From positions 62,001 through 126,000 of the forward strand of contig NZ_JBNIEU010000002.1 of assembly GCF_049985285.1 (NCBI RefSeq): a stretch of DNA of 64,000 bases. The letters run 5' to 3'. The position numbers were made by a program, and so were the translations under genes. Below, one piece after another: positions 16,801-24,749 of this stretch. Source of the stretch: Aestuariirhabdus sp049985285 (GTDB lineage: Bacteria > Pseudomonadota > Gammaproteobacteria > Pseudomonadales > Aestuariirhabdaceae). The notes below the pieces were generated by a model. That model was not told where the DNA came from. It ran no database searches and saw only the letters and a program-made list of their open reading frames with translations. Positions within the stretch are counted from its first letter, which is position 1; the number at the start of each line of letters is the position of its first letter.

Positions 16801-17637
16801 ATGGATCAGGACGTATTGGAGCAGGAGCTCAAGCAACTGCAGGGCGTATACAATATGGTGGCCGAATTTCTGGTGCAGTACAGCTTCCAGATACTCGGTG
16901 CGCTGATTGTTTTCATGCTCGGGTTATGGCTCGCCGGGCGAGCACATCGACTGGTGGCGGCGCAGCTGGCACGACACAACGTCGATGTCACCCTGGCTGG
17001 CTTTATCTCCAACCTGGTGCGGATACTGGTCATCCTGATGATGGCAATCATCGCCCTCGGTAAGTTGGGGGTCAGTGTAGCGCCCTTTATCGCCGCGGTG
17101 GGTGCCATGGCGTTAGGGGCTGGCCTGGCTCTGCAGGGGATGCTGTCGAACTATGCGGCAGGCGTGACCATTATCCTGACGCGACCCTTCGTGGTGGGCA
17201 ATACGGTCAAGGTGCAAGGGGTGAGCGGCGTGATCAAGGAGATCAACCTGTCGATGACCATTCTGACCAATGAGGAGGGGGAGGAGATCAGCATCCCCAA
17301 CAAGCACATCGTTGGAGAGGTGCTGCACAACAGCTTCGAGTATATGCTGGCGGAGACCTGCATCGGTATCAGTTATGGCGATGATCCGGAGAAGGCGATT
17401 GGGTGTTTGCGCCGAGTGCTGGAAAACCGCGCCGAGGTAGCAAATGAGCCTGCCCCGCAGGTGGGTATCGATAATTTTGGCGATAGCGCCGTCGAGATCG
17501 GAATCCGTTTTTGGGTGCCGACTCGTAACTACTATGAGGTGAAGTTCGCGACCAACCTCGAACTGTTCAGCGCCCTCAAGCAGGAGGGTATCAGCATCCC
17601 CTTCCCACAACGGGAAGTGCGTATGCTGGCTGATTAA
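16801..17637 (+). CDS. Small mechanosensitive channel, MscS family
   Basis: A 278-residue inner membrane channel that releases solutes on hypo-osmotic shock. ATG 16801 is chosen because GAGGAA lies 7-8 bases upstream; an earlier in-frame start adds 21 residues without support. Three membrane segments are visible (about 27-47, 65-85, 92-120), the last being the pore helix with the glycine/alanine-rich FIAAVGAMALGAGLALQGML. The beta domain follows with RPFVVGNTVKVQGVSG and IPNKHI, and the C-terminal vestibule domain ends before residue 275. Size equals E. coli MscS. A hairpin terminator follows. Confidence 0.95.
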   Translation: MDQDVLEQELKQLQGVYNMVAEFLVQYSFQILGALIVFMLGLWLAGRAHRLVAAQLARHNVDVTLAGFISNLVRILVILMMAIIALGKLGVSVAPFIAAVGAMALGAGLALQGMLSNYAAGVTIILTRPFVVGNTVKVQGVSGVIKEINLSMTILTNEEGEEISIPNKHIVGEVLHNSFEYMLAETCIGISYGDDPEKAIGCLRRVLENRAEVANEPAPQVGIDNFGDSAVEIGIRFWVPTRNYYEVKFATNLELFSALKQEGISIPFPQREVRMLAD

Positions 17638-17663
17638 ACGGCAACCCACAACCCAAAAAGAGA

Positions 17664-17710
17664 GCAGGCAAGGCGGAGGAGTATCGGCCTTGCCTGCGTT
17701 TGGTTTTTTA
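17664..17710. terminator. Bidirectional intrinsic terminator
   Basis: Perfect 11-base arms GCAGGCAAGGC (17664-17674) and GCCTTGCCTGC (17687-17697) with a 12-base loop, followed on the plus strand by GTTTGGTTTTTT and preceded by AAAAAG, which is the T-run on the minus strand. It lies between the convergent MscS and malic enzyme genes and can serve both; the plus-strand T-run overlaps the malic enzyme stop codon. Confidence 0.88.
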
Positions 17711-19006
17711 GCGACCCTTCTCAGCAGCGGTGCGCACTGCCTCGGCAACGGCATCATGGACGCTACGATCGAGTGGGTCCGGGGTCAGGGCTCCGGCAGG
17801 GGACAGGTTCGCCAGGCACTCCGAGGCGGCGATCAGCATCGCATCGGTGAAGTGAACGACGCCCGCATCGATAGCGCCACGGAACAGGCCCGGGAACCCC
17901 AATACGTTGTTGACACTCTTGCCGTCTGCGGCAAAGGCGGCGCCCGCTTTGAGGGCCACTTCCGGCTCGATCTCGGGGTCCGGGTTGGTCAGGGCCAGGA
18001 TCACCTGACCCTCGCGCACCATCTCGGGCTTGATGAGTCCTTTTACACCGGTGGTAGAGATAACGATGTCGGCCTGCTCCATGAGCTCGCCGAGGGTGGC
18101 ACGCTCACCACCAATGGATTCCAGCTGTTGCAGGGCGTTTTCGTTGAGGTCGGTACCGAGAACCCCTTTTACACCATAGTTCAGCAACAGGCGTGAGATA
18201 CCAATGCCGGCTGCGCCGAGGCCAATTTGACCGATTCGGCTCTGCTTGAGGTCTTTGCCAACCAGGCGGGTCGAGGTGATCAGCGCCGCCAGGGCGACCA
18301 CCGCGGTTCCGTGCTGGTCGTCGTGGAGTACGGGGATATCGAGCTTTTCGATCAGGGCTTTTTCGATATCAAAGCAGGTGGGAGCGGAGATATCCTCCAG
18401 CTGGATTGCGCCGAATGAGGGAGCGATCGCGGCCACGGTGTCGATGATGACCTGGGGATCTTTGCTCTCGATCAGGATCGGTACGCCGGAGATGTCCGCG
18501 TAGGCGTCGAACAGGGCCGCCTTGCCCTCCATGACCGGCATGCCGGAGACGGCACCGATATCACCGAGTCCGAGGATTGCGGTGCCGTTAGTGACCACCG
18601 CCACCGTATTGGGGATGTTGGTGTACTCCTTGGCTTTGCTGGGGTCCTGCTGGATCGCGAGGCAAACCCGGGCCACGCCCGGGGTGTAGATATCACGTAA
18701 TACCTGCTGTGAGGTCAGTTGTACATTGGATACCGTACGAATCTTGCCGCCGCGATGACGGTCGAATACGCGATCGGAGCGACCCACCATGCGGGCATTC
18801 GCAAGACCATCAATGCGATCGCACAGGTCATGCTCGGCAGACTCATCAATATCTATGGTCAGCTCCCACTGGGTGTGAGTGGACGTGCGCTTTACCGCTT
18901 CAAGGTTCTCTACGGTTAATCCTGCATCTCCCACCAGACCCAATACCTGGGCCAGGTTGCCTGGAGCGTGCTCCACTTCAAACAGCAGTATCTCTGGTAT
19001 CTTCAT
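17708..19006 (-). CDS. Malic enzyme with N-terminal ACT domain
   Basis: The protein oxidatively decarboxylates malate to pyruvate with NAD or NADP. The first 80 or so residues form an ACT-type ligand-binding domain (EVEHAPGNLAQVLGLVGDAGL), so amino acid or small-molecule control is likely. The catalytic part shows YTPGVARVC, NGTAILGLGDIGAVSGMPVMEGK, the metal-binding LEDISAP and DDQHGTAVV, and a nucleotide-binding GLGAAGIGISRLLL. The 432 residues equal one ACT domain plus the short bacterial malic enzyme without a phosphotransacetylase part. Cofactor choice cannot be fixed from the sequence. Confidence 0.93.
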   Translation of the reverse strand: MKIPEILLFEVEHAPGNLAQVLGLVGDAGLTVENLEAVKRTSTHTQWELTIDIDESAEHDLCDRIDGLANARMVGRSDRVFDRHRGGKIRTVSNVQLTSQQVLRDIYTPGVARVCLAIQQDPSKAKEYTNIPNTVAVVTNGTAILGLGDIGAVSGMPVMEGKAALFDAYADISGVPILIESKDPQVIIDTVAAIAPSFGAIQLEDISAPTCFDIEKALIEKLDIPVLHDDQHGTAVVALAALITSTRLVGKDLKQSRIGQIGLGAAGIGISRLLLNYGVKGVLGTDLNENALQQLESIGGERATLGELMEQADIVISTTGVKGLIKPEMVREGQVILALTNPDPEIEPEVALKAGAAFAADGKSVNNVLGFPGLFRGAIDAGVVHFTDAMLIAASECLANLSPAGALTPDPLDRSVHDAVAEAVRTAAEKGR

Positions 19007-19222
19007 GCGCCCGCTTGCCCCTCTTACTAAAGCGTTGGTGAATGCCCCAAACGGATAGAGCCGGGGCTGAAAGTGCGTTGGTAAGTTGCACCTGTTCGGT
19101 TTTACCCGCCTCGGTTTGGCGGGCTATTCAGGGCGAACATTATACGCAAATAGCCTCACATTTCTCGCCGACCTTAGTGGAATAGAGGGCAGGGTCGATG
19201 CTGGGGGTAGCGTTATCGAGGG

Positions 19223-19978
19223 TTAGTCGAGGCGGGTTATAGCGGCGGCCACTCGTTGCAAGGGGGCCTCAATGAGTTTGCCCAGGGCGCGCGCCTCCCG
19301 TTGCAGCATGCGATGACTGATATCGGGGGCTGTACCGTTAAACAGGTAGAGCACCAGATTGCCTTCGGGCACTTCGGCGGCCAATAGTTGGCCATCAAAT
19401 TGGCGACGGAGAAGGTCGATAGCATCAGGGTAAAAATGCTTCTCCTCTAACCACAGGTTGAGTACCAGCACGCCGTGCCGGCTGAGCGCGCGCCGACAGC
19501 GCTCGGTATAGTCGAGGGTGAGCTGGGCAGGGTTCATCTGGTTATCCAGAAACAGATCGCTAAAAATAAGCTCGTACCCCCCGGGGTGCCCCTGAAACTC
19601 GGTGGCATCACCGGCGTGAATTCGGTGTGGCGGCGCTTGCTGCAACAGGAAGTACTCCCGGGCGACCGCGATCACTTCGGGCCGAAACTCAACCGCCTCC
19701 ACCGTCATTGTTGGCTTGATCCGCAGCAGACTGTGCACCAGGGTGCCTCCGCCCAAGCCGGCAACCAGCGCCCGGCGTGGCGCGGGAGAGATAAACGCGT
19801 ACGCCATCAGCATCGCCTGGCAGTACTGGTAAACAGGGCTCCAGGGCCGATCGAGTAAGATGCAGCTCTGCTCGGCGTCGCCGTCAAAGGTCAGGAAACG
19901 GCGGTTATTGTCTTCGAACACCTGAATAGCGCCAAACTCATCGTAGCGGCGGTGAATTTCGCGGCCTGTAATTGCCAT
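19223..19978 (-). CDS. Spermidine synthase-like protein (SpeE-like Rossmann fold)
   Basis: A 251-residue cytosolic protein with the spermidine-synthase fold: N-terminal strands (GAIQVFEDNNRRFLTF), then the nucleoside-binding VAGLGGGTLVHSLL, VEAVEFRPEVIAVA and GDATEF. In true SpeE the glycine motif reads GGGDG and the catalytic loop D-x-x-DP; here the motif is GGGTL and the loop is SDLFLDNQMN with no Pro, so polyamine synthase activity is doubtful. It starts four bases after hutG ends and is therefore probably the last gene of the hutI-hutG unit. It may be a methyltransferase-like relative. Confidence 0.8.
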   Translation of the reverse strand: MAITGREIHRRYDEFGAIQVFEDNNRRFLTFDGDAEQSCILLDRPWSPVYQYCQAMLMAYAFISPAPRRALVAGLGGGTLVHSLLRIKPTMTVEAVEFRPEVIAVAREYFLLQQAPPHRIHAGDATEFQGHPGGYELIFSDLFLDNQMNPAQLTLDYTERCRRALSRHGVLVLNLWLEEKHFYPDAIDLLRRQFDGQLLAAEVPEGNLVLYLFNGTAPDISHRMLQREARALGKLIEAPLQRVAAAITRLD

Positions 19979-19982
19979 AGGC

Positions 19983-20969
19983 CTATTCGGCCAGCAAGCG
20001 GTAAGCGAGTCGTGCCGCAGTGCGGGAGCCGACGCCGGTGGGGTCGAGCTGCGGGTTGTACTCGGCGAGTTCGGCCAGCTTCATTTTGGGTTGGCCGCTG
20101 GCATGCTGGGCTTCGGTAATCAGGGGCAGCAGCGCCTCGATAAGCTCCAGTGTGATGCCCGGGCAAGCCGGTGCGCTGACACCGGGCATAACGGCGGCTG
20201 GCAAAACATCCAGGTCGATGCTGAGGTGGATCCAGTCGACCTGACTGATGAAACGCTGCAGTTGTTTACGACAGTCGTCGAGGTGCAGCAGCGTCATTTC
20301 GCGATCGAGTCGCCACTCAACGTCAAATTGCTCGGCATAGTCAAACAGGACCTGGGTGTTGGAGGTCTCGCTGACCCCCAGGCAGAGGTAGCGAAAGGGT
20401 TGCTGCTGGGCCTGGCAGTGCAACGCGATCTGGTGAAAAGGGGTGCCGGAACTGGGGCCGGTAGCGGGATTGCGCAGGTCGAAGTGGGCGTCAAAGTTGA
20501 TAATACCGATGCGTGCTTCCCGGCCGATCGCCTTTTGCTGTTGCAGCAGGTGGTTTTGCAGCCCGCGGAAACTGGCCCAGGCGATTTCGTGCCCCCCACC
20601 CAGCAGCAACATGCGATGGCCCCCGTTGAATACCTGGGTGCAATGATCGCTTAAGCCAATTTGGGCCTGCTCAAGGTGACCTCCCTCGCAGAGCAGGTTG
20701 CCGCCATCGTAGAGGGGGGTGTTGAGGTTGGCGGGTAGATTTGCCAGCGCCCGACGCAGGGCGTTGGGCCCGTTGGCGGCGCCGACCCGCCCCTGATTGC
20801 GGCGTACCCCCTCGTCGCAGCAGAATCCGCTGATCACTACGCCGCTATCGACCAGCGGTTCACCCTCGATAGGGAAGGGGCGAACTCGCTGGTGCCAGCG
20901 CTCGCCGCGGCGGCCGTCGAGGGGGTCGCAGCGGCCATGCCAAAGACTCATATCAGCGGGTTGATACAT
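19983..20969 (-). CDS. hutG: Formimidoylglutamase
   Basis: The protein hydrolyses N-formimidoyl-L-glutamate to glutamate and formamide, the last step of the five-enzyme-free Hut route. The 328 residues belong to the arginase/agmatinase family, with manganese ligands in GGGHEIAWASF, NFDAHFDLR and SIDLDVLPAAVMPG. Start ATG 20969 has a near-perfect AGGAGG 8 bases upstream; longer readings run back deep into hutI. It overlaps hutI by 17 bases, so the two are coupled. Confidence 0.93.
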   Translation of the reverse strand: MYQPADMSLWHGRCDPLDGRRGERWHQRVRPFPIEGEPLVDSGVVISGFCCDEGVRRNQGRVGAANGPNALRRALANLPANLNTPLYDGGNLLCEGGHLEQAQIGLSDHCTQVFNGGHRMLLLGGGHEIAWASFRGLQNHLLQQQKAIGREARIGIINFDAHFDLRNPATGPSSGTPFHQIALHCQAQQQPFRYLCLGVSETSNTQVLFDYAEQFDVEWRLDREMTLLHLDDCRKQLQRFISQVDWIHLSIDLDVLPAAVMPGVSAPACPGITLELIEALLPLITEAQHASGQPKMKLAELAEYNPQLDPTGVGSRTAARLAYRLLAE

Positions 20970-22182
20970 CCTGTCCCTCCTGAAGAATAGTGCGGGGGCG
21001 GTTGCTTCCATAGTGCCATACCAACTCGGCAGGATCATTGATCTCCCACAGCAGCAGGTCTGCTCGCAGACCTTGCCGGAGCTGACCCCGTTGCTTCTCC
21101 ATTCCCAGCGCTCGCGCCGCATTGCGGGTAACCCCTGCAAGCACCTCTTCGGCGCTCAAACCAAAGAGGGTGGCGGCCATCTGCATCGACAGCCTCAGCG
21201 AGGCCTGCGGGCTACTGCCGGGGTTGAAATCACTGGCGACCGCCATAGGAACCCCATGGCGCCGTAACAGCTCAATCGGTGGCAGGCGGGTCTCGCGCAA
21301 AAAGTAAAAGGCCCCCGGTAACAGGGTCGCTACGGTGCCGGCGCGGGCCAGCGCCATGACACCAGGCTCGTCCAGGTGCTCGAGATGATCGACGGAGAGT
21401 GCCTGGTGACTGGCGGCCAGGTGCGACGCGCGCAGGTTACTAAGCTGCTCGGCGTGGACGCGTACGGGCAATCCATGACGGCTCGCGCTCTGGATTACGC
21501 GCTCGCACTGGGCGAGGGAGAAACCGATCTGTTCGCAGAACATATCCACCGAATCCGCCAGCGCCTCGGCACACACCGCATCCATCATCTCGGAGCATAC
21601 CCGGTCGATGTAGCCGTCGGGGCGTCCACTGTACTCCTCGGGCAGTGCGTGGGCCCCAAGAAAGCTGCTGTGCACGGTGACGGGAAACTCGCGGCCGAGT
21701 CGTCGAGCGGTGCGCAGCATACGCAGTTCGGCGTCGGTTTCCAGCCCGTAGCCCGATTTGATTTCGATACTGGTAACGCCCTCATCGAGGTAGGCACGCA
21801 AGCGCGGGACCGCCTGTTGGAAGAGTTGCTCCTCACTGCTGGTACGGGTAGCGCTCACGGTGGCGCGAATGCCACCACCCTGTTCGGCAATCTGCTGGTA
21901 GCTGGCTCCCTGCTGGCGTTGCTCGAACTCGTGACAACGGTTACCGGCAAAGACGAGGTGGGTGTGGCAATCGATCAACCCCGGAGTCATCCAGCCCCCG
22001 CCTCCGTCACGAGTTTCCCGGCAGGGAGTGTCGGGTCTGTCGTCGGCGTTGCCTAACCAGGCGATACGACCGTCCCGCACCGCCAGTGCCCCCTTCTCGA
22101 TGGCACCGTAAGGGCGTTTGATGTCCGGGTTCAGGGTGGCCAGACGAACGTTGGTCCAGAGGATATCCCAGTGTGACGTCAT
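20953..22182 (-). CDS. hutI: Imidazolonepropionase
   Basis: The protein opens the ring of 4-imidazolone-5-propanoate to give N-formimidoyl-glutamate (third step of histidine breakdown). It is an amidohydrolase of 409 residues with the metal-binding LIDCHTHLVFAG, further His ligands in the HAEQLS and SVDHLEHLDE segments, and the late SDFNPGSSP motif. The ATG at 22182 follows a CGGAGC ribosome site. It is the first gene of the minus-strand hut unit and faces hutC across the palindromic operator. Confidence 0.96.
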   Translation of the reverse strand: MTSHWDILWTNVRLATLNPDIKRPYGAIEKGALAVRDGRIAWLGNADDRPDTPCRETRDGGGGWMTPGLIDCHTHLVFAGNRCHEFEQRQQGASYQQIAEQGGGIRATVSATRTSSEEQLFQQAVPRLRAYLDEGVTSIEIKSGYGLETDAELRMLRTARRLGREFPVTVHSSFLGAHALPEEYSGRPDGYIDRVCSEMMDAVCAEALADSVDMFCEQIGFSLAQCERVIQSASRHGLPVRVHAEQLSNLRASHLAASHQALSVDHLEHLDEPGVMALARAGTVATLLPGAFYFLRETRLPPIELLRRHGVPMAVASDFNPGSSPQASLRLSMQMAATLFGLSAEEVLAGVTRNAARALGMEKQRGQLRQGLRADLLLWEINDPAELVWHYGSNRPRTILQEGQDVSTR

Positions 22183-22260
22183 GCAGTGCTCCGCGTTGAG
22201 CTGGTGTGGGTTATTTAACAGAGGTTATAGCAGGTAAATTTTGTATCCGGAGAAGTTTGC

Positions 22261-22300
22261 GCAGTCTACTTGTATATCGTTGTATATACAAGTAGACTGC
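22261..22300. promoter_or_regulatory. Probable HutC operator in the hutI-hutC divergent region
   Basis: A perfect inverted repeat with 16-base arms: GCAGTCTACTTGTATA (22261-22276) and TATACAAGTAGACTGC (22285-22300), spacer of 8. Inside it the right part also holds the 12-base palindrome TTGTATATACAA (22280-22291). HutC sites described in Pseudomonas and Klebsiella contain CTTGTATATACAAG-like cores, so this matches in sequence and place. It can control both hutIG and hutCUH. The role is inferred from known HutC sites. Confidence 0.8.
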
Positions 22301-22334
22301 GGCACATTCCACACCAACCGGACGTTATCTTTTT

Positions 22335-23063
22335 ATGGCCAACTCAAGCAGTGAACCCCGTTACCTGACGATCAAGCGCCATATTTGTGCGCAGATCGAA
22401 CAGGGTGTGTGGTCCGAGCACAGTCAGGTGCCATCGGAGAATAGCCTCTGTGAGCAGTTTTCGGTCAGTCGCATGACGGCGCGTCGGGCTCTGCAGGAGT
22501 TGACCGCGGAGGGTGTGTTGTTGCGCCATCAGGGGCTGGGTACCTTTGTAGCCGAGCGCAAACCGGTGGGCTCGTTGCTGGAGGTGCGTAATATTGCCGA
22601 TGATATCAGCCAGCGTGGACACCGATACAGTAACCGCATTCTAACGATGCAGACCCGGCCGGCCAGTGATGAGGTGGCCCTGGCCCTGGACCTGCTGCCG
22701 GGAAGCGATCTTTACCACTCTATTATCGTGCATCTCGACAACGAGGTACCGGTGCAGTGGGAGGAGCGCTATACCAACCCGGCGCTGGCTCCCGACTACC
22801 TGCAGCAGGACTTTTCCCGCACGACGCCCAATCGTTACCTCAGCCGGGTGGCTCCGCTAACCGGAGGCGAGCACACCGTTGAAGCGGTGTTGGCGTCGGA
22901 GGAGCAAGCGCGGGAGCTTGAGATATCACAACCCGAGGCCTGCCTGTTAATTAAACGCCGCACCTGGTCCAGCCAGGGGGTGGTGAGCTATGCCCGACTG
23001 CTGCATCCCGGTAGTCGCTATCAACTCGGCGCCCGGCTTAATCCGGGTGCCAACCTGTCGTAG
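22335..23063 (+). CDS. hutC: Histidine utilisation repressor, GntR family
   Basis: A 242-residue transcription factor: N-terminal winged helix (about 10-75, with PSENSLCEQFSVSRMTARRALQEL) and a C-terminal UTRA ligand domain (about 95-235) that binds urocanate in HutC proteins. It heads hutC-hutU-hutH, with only 9 bases to hutU, and lies beside the 40-base palindrome it probably binds, implying autoregulation. No clear Shine-Dalgarno precedes ATG 22335, which would keep repressor levels low. Confidence 0.93.
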   Translation: MANSSSEPRYLTIKRHICAQIEQGVWSEHSQVPSENSLCEQFSVSRMTARRALQELTAEGVLLRHQGLGTFVAERKPVGSLLEVRNIADDISQRGHRYSNRILTMQTRPASDEVALALDLLPGSDLYHSIIVHLDNEVPVQWEERYTNPALAPDYLQQDFSRTTPNRYLSRVAPLTGGEHTVEAVLASEEQARELEISQPEACLLIKRRTWSSQGVVSYARLLHPGSRYQLGARLNPGANLS

Positions 23064-23072
23064 GAGTAAAAT

Positions 23073-24749
23073 ATGAGCACTAGTCGTAAAGATGACTCGC
23101 GGGTGATCAAGGCCCATACCGGAACCGAGCTTCAGGCTCGCAGCTGGTTGACGGAAGCGCCCCTGCGAATGCTGATGAACAATCTGCACCCGGATGTAGC
23201 AGAGCGCCCCGAGGAGTTGGTGGTATACGGTGGCATTGGCCGCGCCGCGCGGGATTGGGAAAGCTATGACAAGATTGTCGAGGTTCTTAAGCGCCTTGGG
23301 GACGACGAAACCCTGCTGGTGCAGTCGGGCAAGCCGGTGGGGGTTTTTCCTACCCATGCCGATGCACCGCGAGTGCTGATCGCCAACTCCAACCTGGTTC
23401 CCCATTGGGCGACCTGGGAGCACTTTAATGAACTCGATCGTCAGGGGCTGATGATGTACGGTCAGATGACGGCCGGTTCCTGGGTTTACATTGGCTCGCA
23501 GGGCATTGTGCAGGGAACCTACGAAACCTTCGTGGCCATCGCTCGCCAGCATTTTGATGGCCACGCCAAAGGGCGTTGGGTGTTGACCGGTGGTTTGGGC
23601 GGTATGGGGGGTGCCCAGCCGCTGGCGGCGACCATGGCCGGCTTTAGCATGATTGCGGTGGAAGTGGATGAGACGCGCATCGATTTTCGCTTGCGCACCG
23701 GCTACGTCGATCGCAAGGCGACCAGCCTCGACGAGGCATTGGAGATGGTCGAGCAGGCCCGTGCCGAGGGCCGAGCAGTATCCGTCGGCTTGCTGGCGAA
23801 CGCCGCTGACGTCTTCGGCGAACTGGTAGCGCGGGGGATTACTCCTGACGTGTGCACTGACCAGACCAGCGCCCACGATCCATTGAACGGCTACCTACCC
23901 CAGGGCTGGACCCTGGAGCAAGCGATCACCCGTCGCGAGCACGAGCCCGAGAAAGTGGTGGAAGCGGCTAAACAGTCGATGGCGGTTCAGGTACGTGCCA
24001 TGCTGGCGATGCAGGCCAGCGGCGCGGCCACCCTCGATTACGGTAATAATATTCGCCAGATGGCGATGGAAAAAGGGGTGGAGAACGCCTTTGATTTTCC
24101 CGGGTTCGTGCCGGCCTATATTCGCCCGCTGTTCTGTGAAGGCATTGGGCCTTTCCGTTGGGTTGCCCTGTCGGGTGATCCGGAAGATATCTACAAGACC
24201 GACGCCAAGGTGAAGGAGTTGATCCCCGATAACCCTCACCTGCATAACTGGCTCGATATGGCGCGCGAGCGTATCCAGTTTCAGGGACTACCGGCGCGAA
24301 TTTGCTGGGTGGGGCTTAAGGATCGGGCACGGCTGGCGCTGGCTTTCAATGAGATGGTCGCCAGCGGTGAACTCAAGGCTCCCATCGTGATCGGCCGCGA
24401 TCACCTGGATTCCGGCTCGGTTGCGAGTCCCAATCGGGAAACAGAATCGATGCTCGATGGCAGTGATGCGGTTTCCGACTGGCCGCTGCTTAATGCCCTG
24501 CTCAATACTGCCGGTGGCGCAACCTGGGTCAGCCTGCACCATGGAGGCGGTGTGGGGATGGGCTTTAGCCAGCACGCTGGAGTCGTAATCGTGGCCGATG
24601 GTACCGAGGCTGCGAAACGACGCCTGGGTCGGGTGCTGTGGAATGATCCCGCCACCGGGGTGATGCGCCACGCCGATGCCGGATACGAAATTGCGCAAAA
24701 CTGCGCGCGAGAGCAGGGACTCGACCTGCCAATGCTGGAGAAAAACTAA
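23073..24749 (+). CDS. hutU: Urocanate hydratase
   Basis: The protein converts urocanate to 4-imidazolone-5-propanoate using tightly bound NAD. At 558 residues it is the family length. Visible signatures are QGTYETFVAIARQHF, the NAD-binding TGGLGGMGGAQPLAA and the late GRDHLDSGSVASPNRET and HHGGGVGMGFS. An AGGAG site precedes the ATG. Its stop overlaps the hutH start (TAATG), so the two are translationally coupled. Confidence 0.98.
   Translation: MSTSRKDDSRVIKAHTGTELQARSWLTEAPLRMLMNNLHPDVAERPEELVVYGGIGRAARDWESYDKIVEVLKRLGDDETLLVQSGKPVGVFPTHADAPRVLIANSNLVPHWATWEHFNELDRQGLMMYGQMTAGSWVYIGSQGIVQGTYETFVAIARQHFDGHAKGRWVLTGGLGGMGGAQPLAATMAGFSMIAVEVDETRIDFRLRTGYVDRKATSLDEALEMVEQARAEGRAVSVGLLANAADVFGELVARGITPDVCTDQTSAHDPLNGYLPQGWTLEQAITRREHEPEKVVEAAKQSMAVQVRAMLAMQASGAATLDYGNNIRQMAMEKGVENAFDFPGFVPAYIRPLFCEGIGPFRWVALSGDPEDIYKTDAKVKELIPDNPHLHNWLDMARERIQFQGLPARICWVGLKDRARLALAFNEMVASGELKAPIVIGRDHLDSGSVASPNRETESMLDGSDAVSDWPLLNALLNTAGGATWVSLHHGGGVGMGFSQHAGVVIVADGTEAAKRRLGRVLWNDPATGVMRHADAGYEIAQNCAREQGLDLPMLEKN

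Noticed and set aside
19105..19123. CCCGCC/GGCGGG hairpin upstream of the malic enzyme
   Set aside because: Only 6 bases of stem and no T-run in either direction; it could be chance in GC-rich DNA.
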